From Azadirachta indica (Eukaryota; Streptophyta; Magnoliopsida; Sapindales; Meliaceae), in the NCBI GenBank assembly GCA_022749755.1, contig CM040444.1, forward strand, positions 19,331,326 through 19,395,325: a DNA stretch of 64,000 nt, written 5' to 3'. Each line of letters opens with the position of its first letter. The first letter of the stretch is position 1. Below are positions 1 through 10,400 of the stretch, piece by piece. The notes beneath the pieces were generated by a model. That model was not told the DNA's origin and made no database searches. It saw only the letters and a program-made list of their open reading frames with translations. Made by a program: the position numbers and the translations under genes.

Positions 1-23
1 GCAAAAGAAGATCTGAGCATAGT

Positions 24-224
24 ATGAGTTTAGTAGATATGAGGACTTACTTGAACCAGAAGTGTAGAAAAGACAAGGAGAAAACTGTTGTGGAGAAAAT
101 GCAGAACTTAGTTGAATCTATAATTGATAAGGTGGTGAGCAAAAAAGAGATGAAGAAAGAATTCAAAAGCTTACGGAGGAGTTACAAGCTCAGAGGAAAA
201 GATCAGCAACAGAATGGAAATTAG
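24..224 (+). pseudogene. gag-like fragment
   Basis: A 66-codon open frame rich in Lys and Glu (MSLVDMRTYL start) sits upstream of the protease in the position of gag. No conserved gag domain is visible by eye, and the frame ends at a stop well before the zinc-knuckle-like region. The assignment rests on position and composition only. It is the left-most piece of the plus-strand Ty3/gypsy element. Confidence 0.45.
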
Positions 225-1446
225 CAAGAAGGATTGACATTCTCGTTAAAGTCACCATTTTCCAAAGAAATCCAAGATTCGGTGTTGCTGAGAAAGTTTA
301 AAATGCTACAGATCACACCATGTACCGGAAAAATGACCTAACATCACACATCGATTTCTCTAGGGAGATGATGATCATTTAGGGCTTGACAAAGTTACAA
401 ATTTGTCGACCATTCTCTTTAACTTTGAAAGGATAGGTGAAAAAGTGGTACAAGAATTTGAAGCCATGAAGTTTGAAAAGTTTTGATTAGCTTTATGAGC
501 AAATTGTCAATGAGTTTAAGGGAGCAATGGCTAGAGTAAAAAATCCCAGTTCACTACTGCTGTTGAAACAAGGAAAGGAGGAAACTTTGAAAAGTTTTAT
601 AAAAGGGTATTACAAGGAAGTTATGGAAGCAAGGGCATTTACCCACCTATTAGAGTTAGAAGGCCTTAATTAGGGGTTATGGGTAGATAGAGGCTAGTCG
701 CAATCCACAAATGAACTTTAACCCCAAATGAATATGTTACTAGAGAAAAAAGATGAAAAATTAAAGGTTCAAGGGATAAAGGACGTAATTTAAAATTTGA
801 AGATATGAGGGGAAGAGGAGATGTGCAGAAACCTGATTCTAGACCTATTTAGAGGAGGGATAAGGATTTTCAACGCTCGTAGTATGATGACAAATCTGAA
901 CAGAAGACTGATTGTGCATTTTAATGTCCAACCTATAAAGGAAGAGCTGAGTAATTAAAGGAGTTACCTCCCCCACCTAGGGAGGGAGTGGGAATAATTG
1001 CTCAGGTGCATGATAGACGAAGGTTTATGCAGCTAAACACACCTTTATTGAAAATCTATCAGGAGATTGAAGATTTGGGTTTACTATCAAGGCCTTGCCC
1101 TCTAAGGTTAGCTTTAAATAATCGTGATACCAAAAAAAGATGTGCATTTCATTAAAATCAGGGGCATTCAACTAATTGTTTATATTTAAGGGAGAAAATA
1201 GAGATCTTGGTGTGAAACAATTATTTAGATTAGTATAAGGTGAAAACGAAAGATAAAAGAGAAGGTTCTGAGCACAAAAGATCAGAAATGGAGGATTCAG
1301 ATTATAGGATTATGGTGATCTTAGGGGGACTAACATTAGCAATGAGCATAAACAAGGCAAGAAAGAACTGCTCAAAATATTCTTTGCTTAACCCCTCCGC
1401 GGGTTAACATATAATTAATGTTAAAACTGAGAGGAAGCTAAGGCTA

Positions 1447-1830
1447 GTGGCAATTCCAATTCTGTTTATAGATAAAGATGAGGTCAGGGTTAATTATCCT
1501 CACGATAATGCTTCAGTAGTGACCTTGGAGATTGGATTATCAAAGGTTAGGAAAGCTTTGTTGGACACTGGGAGTTCAATTGACATAATCTTTAAGGAGA
1601 CTTTAGTTTCCTTAAAGATCAAGAATTTGAAGACAGGGCTAGTAAAAACAGCACTATACAATTTTGTGGAGTCATCCATTCTCTTGTTAGGTTCAGTTTA
1701 GTTGTCATTAACCATAGGGGATAAACTGTATAAAAAACCTACGAAGATAGAGTTTCAAGATATGGACTTAAAAATGTCATATTCGATTATTTTAGGAAGA
1801 CCCTTCTTTTAGAAAATAAGAGCAATGGAA
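1447..1830 (+). pseudogene. Retroviral-type aspartic protease remnant
   Basis: The frame contains LLDTGSSIDIIF, the active-site D-T-G-S signature of retropepsin-type proteases encoded by Ty3/gypsy elements. About 200 bases further, in the same strand but after a stop at 1699-1701, comes MSYSIILGRP, matching the conserved LGRP end of the domain. In an intact element the protease cuts the Gag-Pol polyprotein. Here the in-frame stop and the missing reverse transcriptase downstream mean that it cannot make a working polyprotein. The minus-strand relative at 8002-8232 has the closely similar MSYTMILGRP. Confidence 0.85.
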
Positions 1831-2109
1831 ACATTAATTATTTAAAGTTAAAGTTTCGACCAGGAGAAGGAATCAAGATAATGCAAGGAGATCAAAGAAA
1901 AGGAATCAAGTAATTGTAGTTTTGTTTAAAAGGAATAATGGTACGAGAAGTAATTGAACAGATGATAACTCAAGAAGCTGAGAATACAGAGATAGAAATA
2001 GTATTTGTTCAAAGTAAAATGACAACTTCGCTTCAGAGGCTAATAGATGATTAGGTTCAGTCTCCAAGAGCCGTAATTGAACAAACATCAATGAAAAAAT
2101 AGGAAAAGG

Positions 2110-2440
2110 TTCAGCTTTGGCATTTATGTATAGATGGATCATCAAATGCTCAAGGGGATGGATGTGGAATCATTTTGCTTGGACCAAGAAATGTAGAGTT
2201 AACTTATACTTTGTATTTTGATTTTAAAGTAACAAATAATGAAACAGAGTATGAGGCCTTACTAGCTAGACTTGCTTTAACACTTTTAGTGGAAGTAGAT
2301 GATTTGGAGGTAAAGAGGGATTCACAATTAGTGATGAATTAAGTTTGTGGTCAATTTCAAGCGAAAAGATCAAAAAATATTAAGGTCGATGCGCTAACAA
2401 AATTAGCCTCAACTTTATAGAAAAAGTTTCCAACAACAAT
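2110..2440 (+). pseudogene. Plant-type RNase H remnant of Ty3/gypsy pol
   Basis: Translation gives LCIDGSSNAQGDGCGI, then NNETEYEALLA and RDSQLV, which are the catalytic-site blocks (D, E, D) of the extra RNase H found in Tat-lineage polyproteins. Stop codons follow after LVMN. In an active element RNase H degrades the RNA template during reverse transcription. The matching domain in the minus-strand element is at 6255-6470 (FDLKVINNEAEYAYLLVELG), again pointing to one family. Confidence 0.8.
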
Positions 2441-2556
2441 TCTTGTGGAAGTGTCATGCCAGAAAAGTATGAGGTAGTTAGCGATCAAATTTGTTTAGAT
2501 TAGCATGATACATTAAATCTTAACTTAGATGGATTTAATCAAAGAGTACATCTTGG

Positions 2557-3748
2557 ATGAGAAGTTGCCAAAAAATAAAGAGAAAGCAAGAAGAGTTAAG
2601 AACAGATCTCACATCGATGGGGTGCTGTATAAAGGAGGATTCGGACTACTTTATTTGTAGTGTGTTGATGAGGAAGAGGCAAATTATATGCTCAGGGAAG
2701 TTCACATGGGTAGCTGTGGTGACCATGGAGAAGCTAGATTGTTGGGGTATCGAATCTTGCGACAAAGATATTATTGGCCAACTTTTACATCAAGATGCGA
2801 GAAAGACAATGCAATCTTGTTCATGGTGTCCATTTCACGGTGATATCTTAAGACAACCATCTGAATAGCTCACCACTTTGCTTAGTCCTTGGCCCTTTGC
2901 GCAATAAAACTTAGACTTTATTAGGCTATTGCTTGCAGAACGTGCTCAGATGAAATATGCAACAGTCGCAATCGACTATTTCACAAAGTCGGTAGAGCCG
3001 GAGCCACTAAGTATTATAATAGAGAAGAGCATCACTGCTTTTGTTAAGCGAAATTTAATTTACCGTTTCAAAATTCCTCAGATACTAATTGTAGATAATA
3101 AGAAGCAAATTGACAATGCAAATTTCAAGGAATTCTATTCTGATCTGAGCATTGACCTCAAGTTTATTTCTCCTGCTCATCAAAAGGCAAACACGCACGT
3201 TAAAGATGTGGACAAAACCATAAAAAAGGTACTAAAGAAAGCCTTGATGAAAAGAAATGAGGATGGGTTGATGAGTTGCCTTAAATTCTTTAGGCCTATC
3301 GAACAACAGCGAGAACTATAACTGAGGAGATGTCATATTCATTAGCCTCGGTTTTGAAGTAGTGATAACAGTAGAAATTGCAGCACCTTTATTTAGGGTG
3401 AAACATTTTGATGAACTAAAAAATAAAGAGCTGATAAGATTGGGCTTGGATTTATTAGATGAGAAGCGAGATCAGGTGCTAATCAAAATGCCTACTTATG
3501 AACAGCGAGTGGCAAAGTACTACAACAAGAGAGTTCATACAAGAACTTTCCAAGAAAAAGACTTGGTTTTGCGATGAATCACGTAAAATACTGAAGTACT
3601 TAGTAAGGGGGTTTTTGGAGCAAATTATGAAGGTCTACACAAGGTGATCAAAGTTGTCAGACCAAGAATTTATAAGTTACAGTATCTTGATGGAAAAGAG
3701 GTTAAGAAGTCATATAATGCAGAAATGTTGAATAAGTATTTTCCTTAA
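2557..3748 (+). pseudogene. Integrase remnant of Ty3/gypsy pol
   Basis: The zinc-binding N-terminal part is at about 2560-2870 in more than one frame. The catalytic core begins near 2929 with VAIDYFTKSVEPEPL (first Asp) and VDNKKQIDN (second Asp). The usual catalytic Glu lies in a block corresponding to THVKDVDKTIKK, where Asp appears to stand in its place. The C-terminal part runs through 3362-3577 and ends with KLQYLDGKEVKKSYNAEML and NKYFP before a stop at 3748. Several stops separate the blocks, so the gene is dead. Integrase joins the retrotransposon DNA to the host chromosome. Confidence 0.85.
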
Positions 3749-4296
3749 TGATTTACAAAATTGTTGTTGAAAAGATCTAAACATGATTTAGATTATATGA
3801 CAATTGTCTTGTTTAAAAAATATTATAAAAAGGCCTAACCATAATTTAGGCCACACAACAATATCTGATGAATTAATAAATTTTATTTTATTCAAAAGTT
3901 GTGTAAAGAAGACCTGACCACAATTCAGGCTACATATTGATCTTTATTGAGATTAACAAATCTTGTTTTGATCAGGAGTCACAAAAGAAGACTTGAGAAC
4001 AAGTTTAGGTCATAAGACATCCTAGTATGCGATTTATATTTGTGATTAATATTACATGATTCATTCAATAAAGATGACAAAAGAATAATAGCTTAAGGAA
4101 CTTCCTTGAGAGGTCTTGTGAATAAACCAGGATAAATTGATTTGATTTTAGCTTCGCTTCTTATAGTTAATTAAGTAAAGAGTTTGAAACAATATCTATC
4201 TAAAAATTTTAAATCTAATCAAAATGGTCAGATGGCAAGCTTTAATTATCTATTACAACTTGTTTGAGTTTTTAACCAAGTAAAAAAAATCAAAAA
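3749..4296. other. Noncoding 3' region between two retroelements
   Basis: No gene is visible. There are three diverged copies of a module containing aaGaCcTgacca...tTtAGGcCa, near 3830-3870, 3905-3935 and 3985-4015, spaced about 80-90 bp apart. This is typical of the variable region downstream of pol in plant LTR elements. The stretch lies between the pol end of the plus-strand element and a coiled-coil ORF remnant on the other strand. Confidence 0.5.
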
Positions 4297-4815
4297 TTAT
4301 ATTTCACTAGGGGGAGGTGCTAAGGTGGTGTTGAAACTTGAACATTCAGTTATGGAATTAGTTTGATCAAGGCCAACAGGTTCAACATCATAGGAGGTCT
4401 TTTCAACTATTGTCTGCTCTTGGTCCTTAGTTCTAAGCTGAATAGGTAGAGGCACTTCAAGTTTTTCAAATAACCAGGCTAAATCACGCTCTTTATATTT
4501 TGTGTGGAAGATTTTGCACGCTAGCTCCAAAGCTTCATAGGCAAATTCTTGGCATTATTGCTTACATTTTGACTTAATTTGCACGAGTTATCTTCCAGAT
4601 CTTTGTTAGTGTGCGCAAGATCTACAACTTGAGCTCCAAGTTGAGAAACTAGAGCTTTGAGATCCGCAACTTTGTCTTTAAGTGCATGCGATTGCTAGCC
4701 CATTTCTTTCTTTCCCTACTCAGTTGAGCATCGAGACTCTCCTCTCATTTCTCAACATCTTTTAATTTATGGCTCAGTAGGTTTTCATCCTTAGTTAATT
4801 CATCCACAATTTTGT
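4297..4815 (-). pseudogene. Coiled-coil ORF remnant (possible Tat antisense ORF)
   Basis: On the minus strand 4815-4297 reads as a charged, helix-prone protein with blocks KDENLLSHKLKDVEK, LSRERKKWASN and DLKALVSQLGAQVVDLAHTN, then MELACKIFHTKYKERDLAW. A stop and frame changes break it. Tat-lineage elements are known to carry an extra antisense ORF between pol and the 3' LTR. Relative to the plus-strand element this ORF has exactly that position and orientation. It could instead be a sense 3' segment of the minus-strand element. A similar coiled-coil block occurs at 21800-22080. Confidence 0.5.
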
Positions 4816-4959
4816 ACATACTTGTATTTTTTATGGAATGTTATTACAATAGAAACAGACAATTGTTGTATGATCTGAATCATATCCAGATCTTTTGGAA
4901 CAACAATTTTGTAAGTCTTCAAGGGAAATACTTCTTCAATATCTCTACATTCCATGGTT

Positions 4960-5910
4960 TCTTGACTTCCTTTTCATTCGGGTATTGCAACTTATAAACC
5001 CCTAGTTTGACAACTTTGATCACTTTCCATGAACCTTCCTAATTTGCTCCTAATGCTCCCTCACTAGGAACTTTAGTATTTTAGGTGACTCGTCGCAATA
5101 CCAAATCTCCTTCGCGTTAAATCTTGCCACTCGTTATTGATAAATAGCCATTTTAATGTGCGCTTGATCTCACTTTTCATCTAATAGTTCTAAGCCCAAT
5201 CTCATCAGCTCTTCATTTTTAGCTTATCAAAATGCTACACCCTAAATAAAGGTGCTCTAATTTCTACTGCACTCACCGTTTGAAAACCAAAGGTTAAAGA
5301 GTATGGCATCTTTCTAGTTGCGGGTTTCGCTGTTGTTTTATAAGCCCAAAGAACTTGAAACAACTCATCTACCTATTCGCCTTTCTCATCATTAAGCCAT
5401 TTCATCATTAACTTTTTTATGGTCTTATTCATAGCTTCAACTTGGCTGTTAGCTTTCGAATGAGCAGGAGAGACAAATTTGAAGTCAATGCTCATATCAG
5501 CACAGATTCCTTGAAGTTTGCATTATCAAATTATTTTCCATTATCCATATCAGTATACGAGGAATTCTAAATCAATAAATCAAACTCCAGTCAACAAAAG
5601 TAGTAATTTTCTTCTTCGTTATAGTAGCCAGTAGTTCTACTTTTACCCATTTTGTGAAATAGTCGATTGCAACTATCACATACTTCATCTGAGCACGTCT
5701 TATAGGTAATGGCTCAATTAAGTCAAGACCCCATTACACAAAGGCCAAGGACTGAGCAAAGTTGTGATCGAGCGATGGTTTTAGGATATCACCATGAAAT
5801 TGACATCTTGAACAAGATTGCACCATCCTTTTCACATCTTAGTGTAATGTTGGCCAATAACATTCCTGGCATAAAATACGATATGCGAACAATCTAGCAC
5901 CTTCATGTTC
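4960..5910 (-). pseudogene. Integrase remnant (minus-strand Ty3/gypsy)
   Basis: The reverse strand near 4960-5010 encodes a KLQYPNEKEVKKPWNVE block, and 5080-5340 corresponds to the integrase C-terminal block seen at 3362-3577 in the other element. The core lies at about 5340-5710 and the zinc-binding N-terminal part at about 5710-5910. Many stops are present. Length and order match a full integrase, so the domain decayed by point mutation rather than by a large deletion. Confidence 0.7.
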
Positions 5911-6229
5911 ATCTTAACTGCTAATGTGAACCTTTTTAAGCACATAATCCGCTTTTTCCTCATCAAAATAGTGCATTTATGGTACCATCAATTATTGTAT
6001 AATGTGAAGATCTATTCTTAACTCATTTTACCTCATCTTTATCTTATGGTAATTTTCCATCTTGAATATACTCCTTGATTAGCTCTATCCAAGTTAGAAC
6101 TTGTTGCCTCATACTAGTCTGTAAGTGATTGACCATCGACTATCCCACACTCTTCTGATATAGTACCTCTATAGTAATTTTTGTTGGAAACTTTCCTTGT
6201 AAAGTTAACACTAGCATGAGGTTTACGTT

Positions 6230-6480
6230 ATCACCACCTTTTTGAAATGCTTCATTAACTCCACGACTTTACTTCCATTGTAAGCACTAAACCAAGTTCA
6301 ACCAATAAATATGCATATTCCGCCTCATTATTTATCACTTTTAAGTCAAAACAAAGAGCATAAGCTAACTCTACATTTCCTGGCTTAACTAGAATAATTC
6401 TAACTCCTCCACCTTGAGCTTTTTTTACGCTCCATCTATATACAAATGCCAAAGTTGAGTCCGTTCTTATTCTTCCATTA
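6230..6480 (-). pseudogene. RNase H remnant (minus-strand Ty3/gypsy)
   Basis: The open frame 6452-6255 contains GGGVRIILVKPGNVELAYAL and FDLKVINNEAEYAYLLVELG, matching the NNEAEYEALL block of the plant Tat-type RNase H. The upstream Asp block just to the right is out of frame. It lies between the reverse transcriptase and the integrase as expected. Confidence 0.8.
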
Positions 6481-6699
6481 ACGTTTATTTAGTTTTAGTC
6501 TCTATGAGCTAAACCTGATCATCCACAAACTTTTGAGGCGAACTTGTCATTTCACCCTTGAACAGATACTATCTCTATTCTTATACCCTCAACTTCTTGA
6601 ATTCCCATCAACTCAGTTACTTATTGTACCATCATCCCTTCCGCTACAGATTTCTGCGCAATGAAATCGGCAAAAGCTTGGACCTTAATAGTTTTGCAT

Positions 6700-7770
6700 G
6701 ACTGATACTATATATCAAACTCATTGAGCTCGATCGACCTCTTTACCAATCTCCCTAAGAGATCTGGTCTATGCAATATTTGTCACAAAGGCTAATTAGT
6801 AAGAACTACTATAGAGTGAGCTCGGAAATACAGATGTATTTTTTGTGTCACAACAACCAGTGTAAGAGATTTGCTAAATATGCTTTGAACTCCTGAATCT
6901 TGCTTCGCATTCCTCTGTCCATTTCATGTCCTTTACTTTTTTCATAACCTAAAAAAAAGGGAAAGATTTATTAGTAACTTTTGAAATAAATTTATTCAGT
7001 GCAACTAACCTCCCTATTAAACATTACACTTCTTTTAATGTTGTTGTAGACTTCATTTTTAGTATAGCCTAAACCTTTTGAGGGTTCGCCTTTATTCCAC
7101 TTATTCCACGCTCACTGACCATAAAACCTACGAATTTCCATAATCTGACTCCAAATACGCACTTCTCAAGATTTAGCTTCATATTGTACTTCCTGAGTAG
7201 GGAAAATGTTTCTCCTAAGTGTTGAACATGATCTTTATCCCTAACAGACTTAGTAATCATATCATCCACATATACCTTCATTGTTCACTAAATCAAGGGC
7301 TTGAAGACTTTGTTCATTAGCCTTTGAAATGTAGCTCTTGCATTATTTAGACCAAAAGGCATCACTTTGTAACAGTACAGCCCTGATTAGTCATGAATGT
7401 TGTCTTCTCTCAGGTAGCTTTATGCATCTTGATTTAGTTGTATCCTAAAAATGCATTTACGAAACTCAATAGCTTGTGTCCAACTATTGCATCTATTATC
7501 TGATCTATTTACGGAAGCAAAAAACTATTAGGCAAGCCTTGTTGAAATTAGTAAAGTCAACACACATCCTCCACTTCTCATTTGCCTTTTCGACCATCAC
7601 AATATTGGCTACCCAATTTGGATAATATACTTCCCTGATAAATCATACTTTGATCAACTTATCAACCTCCACATTGATTGTTGCTATCTTTTCTTGGTTG
7701 AAAACTCTTCACTTTTGTTTGATAAGTTTGAATACGGGATTAACTGTCAACTAGTGTAAAATCACCCGTG
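6700..7770 (-). pseudogene. Reverse transcriptase remnant (minus-strand Ty3/gypsy)
   Basis: The frame 7281-7069 begins MKVYVDDMITKS, carrying the Y-V-D-D catalytic box of Ty3/gypsy reverse transcriptase, followed by NLEKCVFGV and GFMVSERGI, which are standard downstream blocks. Upstream blocks (palm and fingers) occupy about 7300-7770 on the reverse strand with several stops. The connection region and native RNase H follow to about 6700. Reverse transcriptase copies the element RNA into DNA. This copy cannot be active. Confidence 0.85.
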
Positions 7771-7989
7771 GCTTGATTCCTGGCATATTCTCATGACACC
7801 AGGCGAACACATCTACATACTCTCTCAAAAAGTTAATAAGTCTCTTTTTTTCATGTTCAAGTAACTAAAAGCCAATTTTTGTAACCCGCTTAAGCCTCAT
7901 TGAATCAAGGGACATTGATTCTAACCTTTTTTATTGGTTCAACTATTAGCCTCATTCCTTTTGTACCCTATCTTCTTTTCTAGCTTCTC

Positions 7990-8240
7990 CATCACTTTCT
8001 GTTATTCCACATCCTCCTTGTTCGCTTCTCCAACACGTTGTGTTGTTATACGGTAAAACTTTTTAGAAGAGGCCGCGAAGCATGTACTAGCTACTCTCTG
8101 ATCTCCTTGCACTACTCTGATGCCCTCACCTACTTTGAACTTGAGCTTGAAATAATATATACTTTCTACGACCTTTGTATTTCTTAAGAAAGGTCTTCCT
8201 AAGATCATGGTGTATGACATCTTTATATCCATATCGAATA
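7990..8240 (-). pseudogene. Aspartic protease C-terminal remnant
   Basis: The frame 8232-8002 starts MDIKMSYTMILGRPFLRNTK. The I-L-G-R-P block is the conserved end of the Ty3/gypsy protease and is nearly identical to the block at 1775-1800. The D-T-G active-site half is missing because a foreign LTR fragment and deletion interrupt the element just to the right of 8240. Confidence 0.8.
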
Positions 8241-8264
8241 GGATTGAATAGTTACACTAGCAAC

Positions 8265-8545
8265 ATCGATATTAATTTGATTAGTAAAAATTGAAGGACT
8301 TGATGTGAGCAAATTGAGTTAAATCATTAGCCCTAAATATTATACTCATTAGAATTTCTCTTTTGTTTTGTTTATTAGTTTGTAGTTTATTTTAATTTCT
8401 ATTAATTTCTTATCATATCATAATCAGTTCTTCAAATAAATTTAGGAAAGGCCATCTTTAATACTTAATAGATTAATACTACTCGTAGAAACGATACTTT
8501 ACTTACACTATATTGCTTGTTTTGCAATAACATATACCTACGTTG
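8265..8545 (+). repeat. LTR 3'-end fragment inserted between gag and protease
   Basis: The segment ends with CTCGTAGAAACGATACTTTA and TTACACTATATTGCTTG, wording typical of the 3' end of plant Ty3/gypsy LTRs. The solo LTR at 36246-37737 has the same block near its 3' end (CTCGTGAAACGATACTTGTA at about 37660). It interrupts the minus-strand element and runs in the opposite direction. Borders are approximate. Confidence 0.45.
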
Positions 8546-9118
8546 GTAAATCACACAACAACGCTCGTGATCTTGATGAAATGCGCATCCTCTTTCCCTG
8601 TTATGAGCATTGGAAGCTGACCTTAAGGGATGTGGACCTGGCAACAAACCAAATTTTTGATCTCTTTATAGATCTAGGATAAAGACATGTTTAGCTCAGT
8701 AAACCTTCTTCTATCTTGCACCCAAACAACTCTTTTAACTCCCTCTTTGGGTGAGGGAGATAACTCCTTTTGCTACTCAGTTCTTTCTTCATGCTTGAGG
8801 CGCTGAAGCCCACGATCAACTCTCTATTTTGATCTGTCATCATACTATAGGCGTTGGAAATCCCTATCCCTACATTGGATAGGTCGAGGATCAGTTCTCT
8901 GGACATCTCTTTTGTTTCTGCTATCCTCAGGCTTTGAGCTCCAGCCTCTATCTCTCGGGCCTTCTAATCTTTCTTCTTTCTTTTTCAACAACATTCAATC
9001 TTCAATTTTAATCTTATCAATGATCTCCTTTCACGCCTGCTCATTTGTAATTACAATTTGTTTACGGATAGTGAACCACCCCTCAATCTACCCGCAATCC
9101 CTTCTTAAGACCCTCTAA
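8546..9118 (-). pseudogene. gag C-terminal remnant with zinc-knuckle-like block
   Basis: The reverse strand near 8640-8550 reads GCAFHQDHERCC, a worn form of the C-x2-F-H-x-D-H-x4-C region at the end of plant Ty3/gypsy gag. To its right 8906-8691 gives another open stretch, and 9118-8912 on the minus strand contains charged KEIIDKIK and LLKKKEERLEGPRDRG blocks. The stretch shared with the plus element (DVQ..DPRPI..RD.DFQR) lies near 8820-8900. Stops and shifts interrupt it. Confidence 0.65.
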
Positions 9119-9344
9119 CACCCTCTATATAAGTTTTAATAAGTTTAACTGATTTTAATGTTGAGTGAGTAATGAACTTGCACTCATGTATTATATAATT
9201 TAGTTGTAATGAAGTGAACATGAATAAATAATTAATATTTCAATGACTTGGGAGATTAATTAGTTAATAATTGTAAGAATATATAATTATAAGATGGAAT
9301 TTATAGAAACGATAGTTATTCAACCTATTTGTGTGAACATTTAT
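9119..9344 (+). repeat. 220-bp direct repeat, copy A
   Basis: From TATATAAGTTTTAATAAGTT to CAACCTATTTGTGT this segment recurs at 10184-10400 with roughly 90% identity by eye. The pair brackets a Ty1/copia RNase H remnant. They could be short LTRs of an internally deleted element, or a local duplication. Confidence 0.7.
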
Positions 9345-9389
9345 ATGCTTTTATATTCTAGTGAACATTTTATACCAACCAGGTATAAT

Positions 9390-9890
9390 GATTCTGATTT
9401 TTAGGAGATAGAGATACTATGAGATCTAAATCTGGATATTTGTTCACTTTAAGTAGTGGAACTACGGCGGAGTGTGAAACAAATTTGTATCGCATACTGC
9501 ATCAAGGAAGCCTCATATGTAGTTGTATTAGAAGCTGCAAAAGAGGTTGTATAGCTCCGCAAGTTTCTTGTGGAACACAAAGCGGTTCCAAATGCAAAGG
9601 TACCTACTGCCCTTTATTGTTATAACACTGGAGTAGTAACATAGTGAAAGAAACCGAGATAACCACAGGAAAGAAAATACATGGACAGGAAAAGTCACTT
9701 TGTAAGAGAATGCACGCAGAAAAGTACTGAAGTTGTTACAAAGATAGCATCAGCAAAAAATTTGGTAAATTCTTTTACAAGACTTCACGTATTAAGAGTT
9801 TTGAGAGACATGTCGATGGCACGAAAATGCAATAGAAGCATGACATGTAATTTGAGCATAACGGAATAGTAAGTGATTAATAGAGTTATG
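9390..9890 (+). pseudogene. Ty1/copia RNase H remnant
   Basis: The frame starting 9419 reads MRSKSGYLFTLSSGTT, which matches the R-S-T-S-G-Y-x-F block at the C-terminal RNase H of plant Ty1/copia polyproteins. In other frames come EAAKEVV-like and YCYN-like blocks (about 9510-9630) and, at 9700-9870, SAKNLVNSFTRLHVLRVLRD, resembling the end of the polyprotein. At least two frameshifts are needed to read through. The pieces of about 500 bp are all that is left of pol. Confidence 0.75.
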
Positions 9891-10183
9891 TTTTACTTAT
9901 TCCTTAAGCATATGATGTATGTAATTTAAGCATATATTTTAGCCAATATTTATACGTATGTGTTTTATATATTTGGCATGAGATGCTAACATAAAAAAAT
10001 ATAAATTTATTAGTCCTATAAAATGGACATCTCATAATGTAAAATCATAGTTTTCTATTTTTATGATGAATGTTTTATCTTGATTATTGAAATAAAAACT
10101 TCAAATTAAAACTAGTATATATGTTATAAAATTGAATAGAATTATAGTAAATTAAAATTTAATTTAAAGAAATATCGTCGATC

Positions 10184-10400
10184 TTAATTTATATAAGTTT
10201 TAATAAGTTTCATTGATTTTAATTTTCAGTGAGTAATGAACTTGCATTCATGTATCATATATTTTTAGTTGTCATGAAGTGAACATGAATAAATAATTAA
10301 TATTTCAATGACTTGGGAGATTAATTAATTCATAATTGTAAGAATATATAATTATAAGTGGGGTTTATATAAACGATAACTGTTCAACCTATTTGTGTAC
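10184..10400 (+). repeat. 220-bp direct repeat, copy B
   Basis: This is the second copy of the 9119-9344 repeat, including CAATGACTTGGGAGATTAAT. About 840 bp containing the copia RNase H remnant separate the two copies. Confidence 0.7.

Larger units (their letters stand above)
1..3748 (+). mobile_element. Decayed Ty3/gypsy (Tat-like) retrotransposon, cut by window start
   Basis: Order on the plus strand is gag tail, zinc-knuckle-like region (around 1130-1190), aspartic protease, RNase H, integrase, which is the Ty3/gypsy order. All frames carry stops and shifts, so the element is dead. The protease is followed within about 280 bp by the RNase H, so the reverse transcriptase is missing and an internal deletion of more than 1 kb is inferred. 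The RNase H resembles the additional plant-type RNase H of Tat elements. The gag portion shares a short stretch (around 800-910) with the minus-strand element at 8800-8900, so the two belong to one family. No LTR is visible; the left part lies outside the window. Confidence 0.85.
4960..9118 (-). mobile_element. Decayed Ty3/gypsy (Tat-like) retrotransposon, minus strand
   Basis: Reading leftwards from 9118: gag with a zinc-knuckle-like block, a foreign LTR fragment (8270-8545), protease, reverse transcriptase, RNase H, integrase. The order and motifs are Ty3/gypsy. It is of the same family as the plus-strand element at 1-3748 but keeps the reverse transcriptase. The two pol regions converge and are about 1.2 kb apart. 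No matching LTRs were found. All domains carry stops and shifts. Confidence 0.85.
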
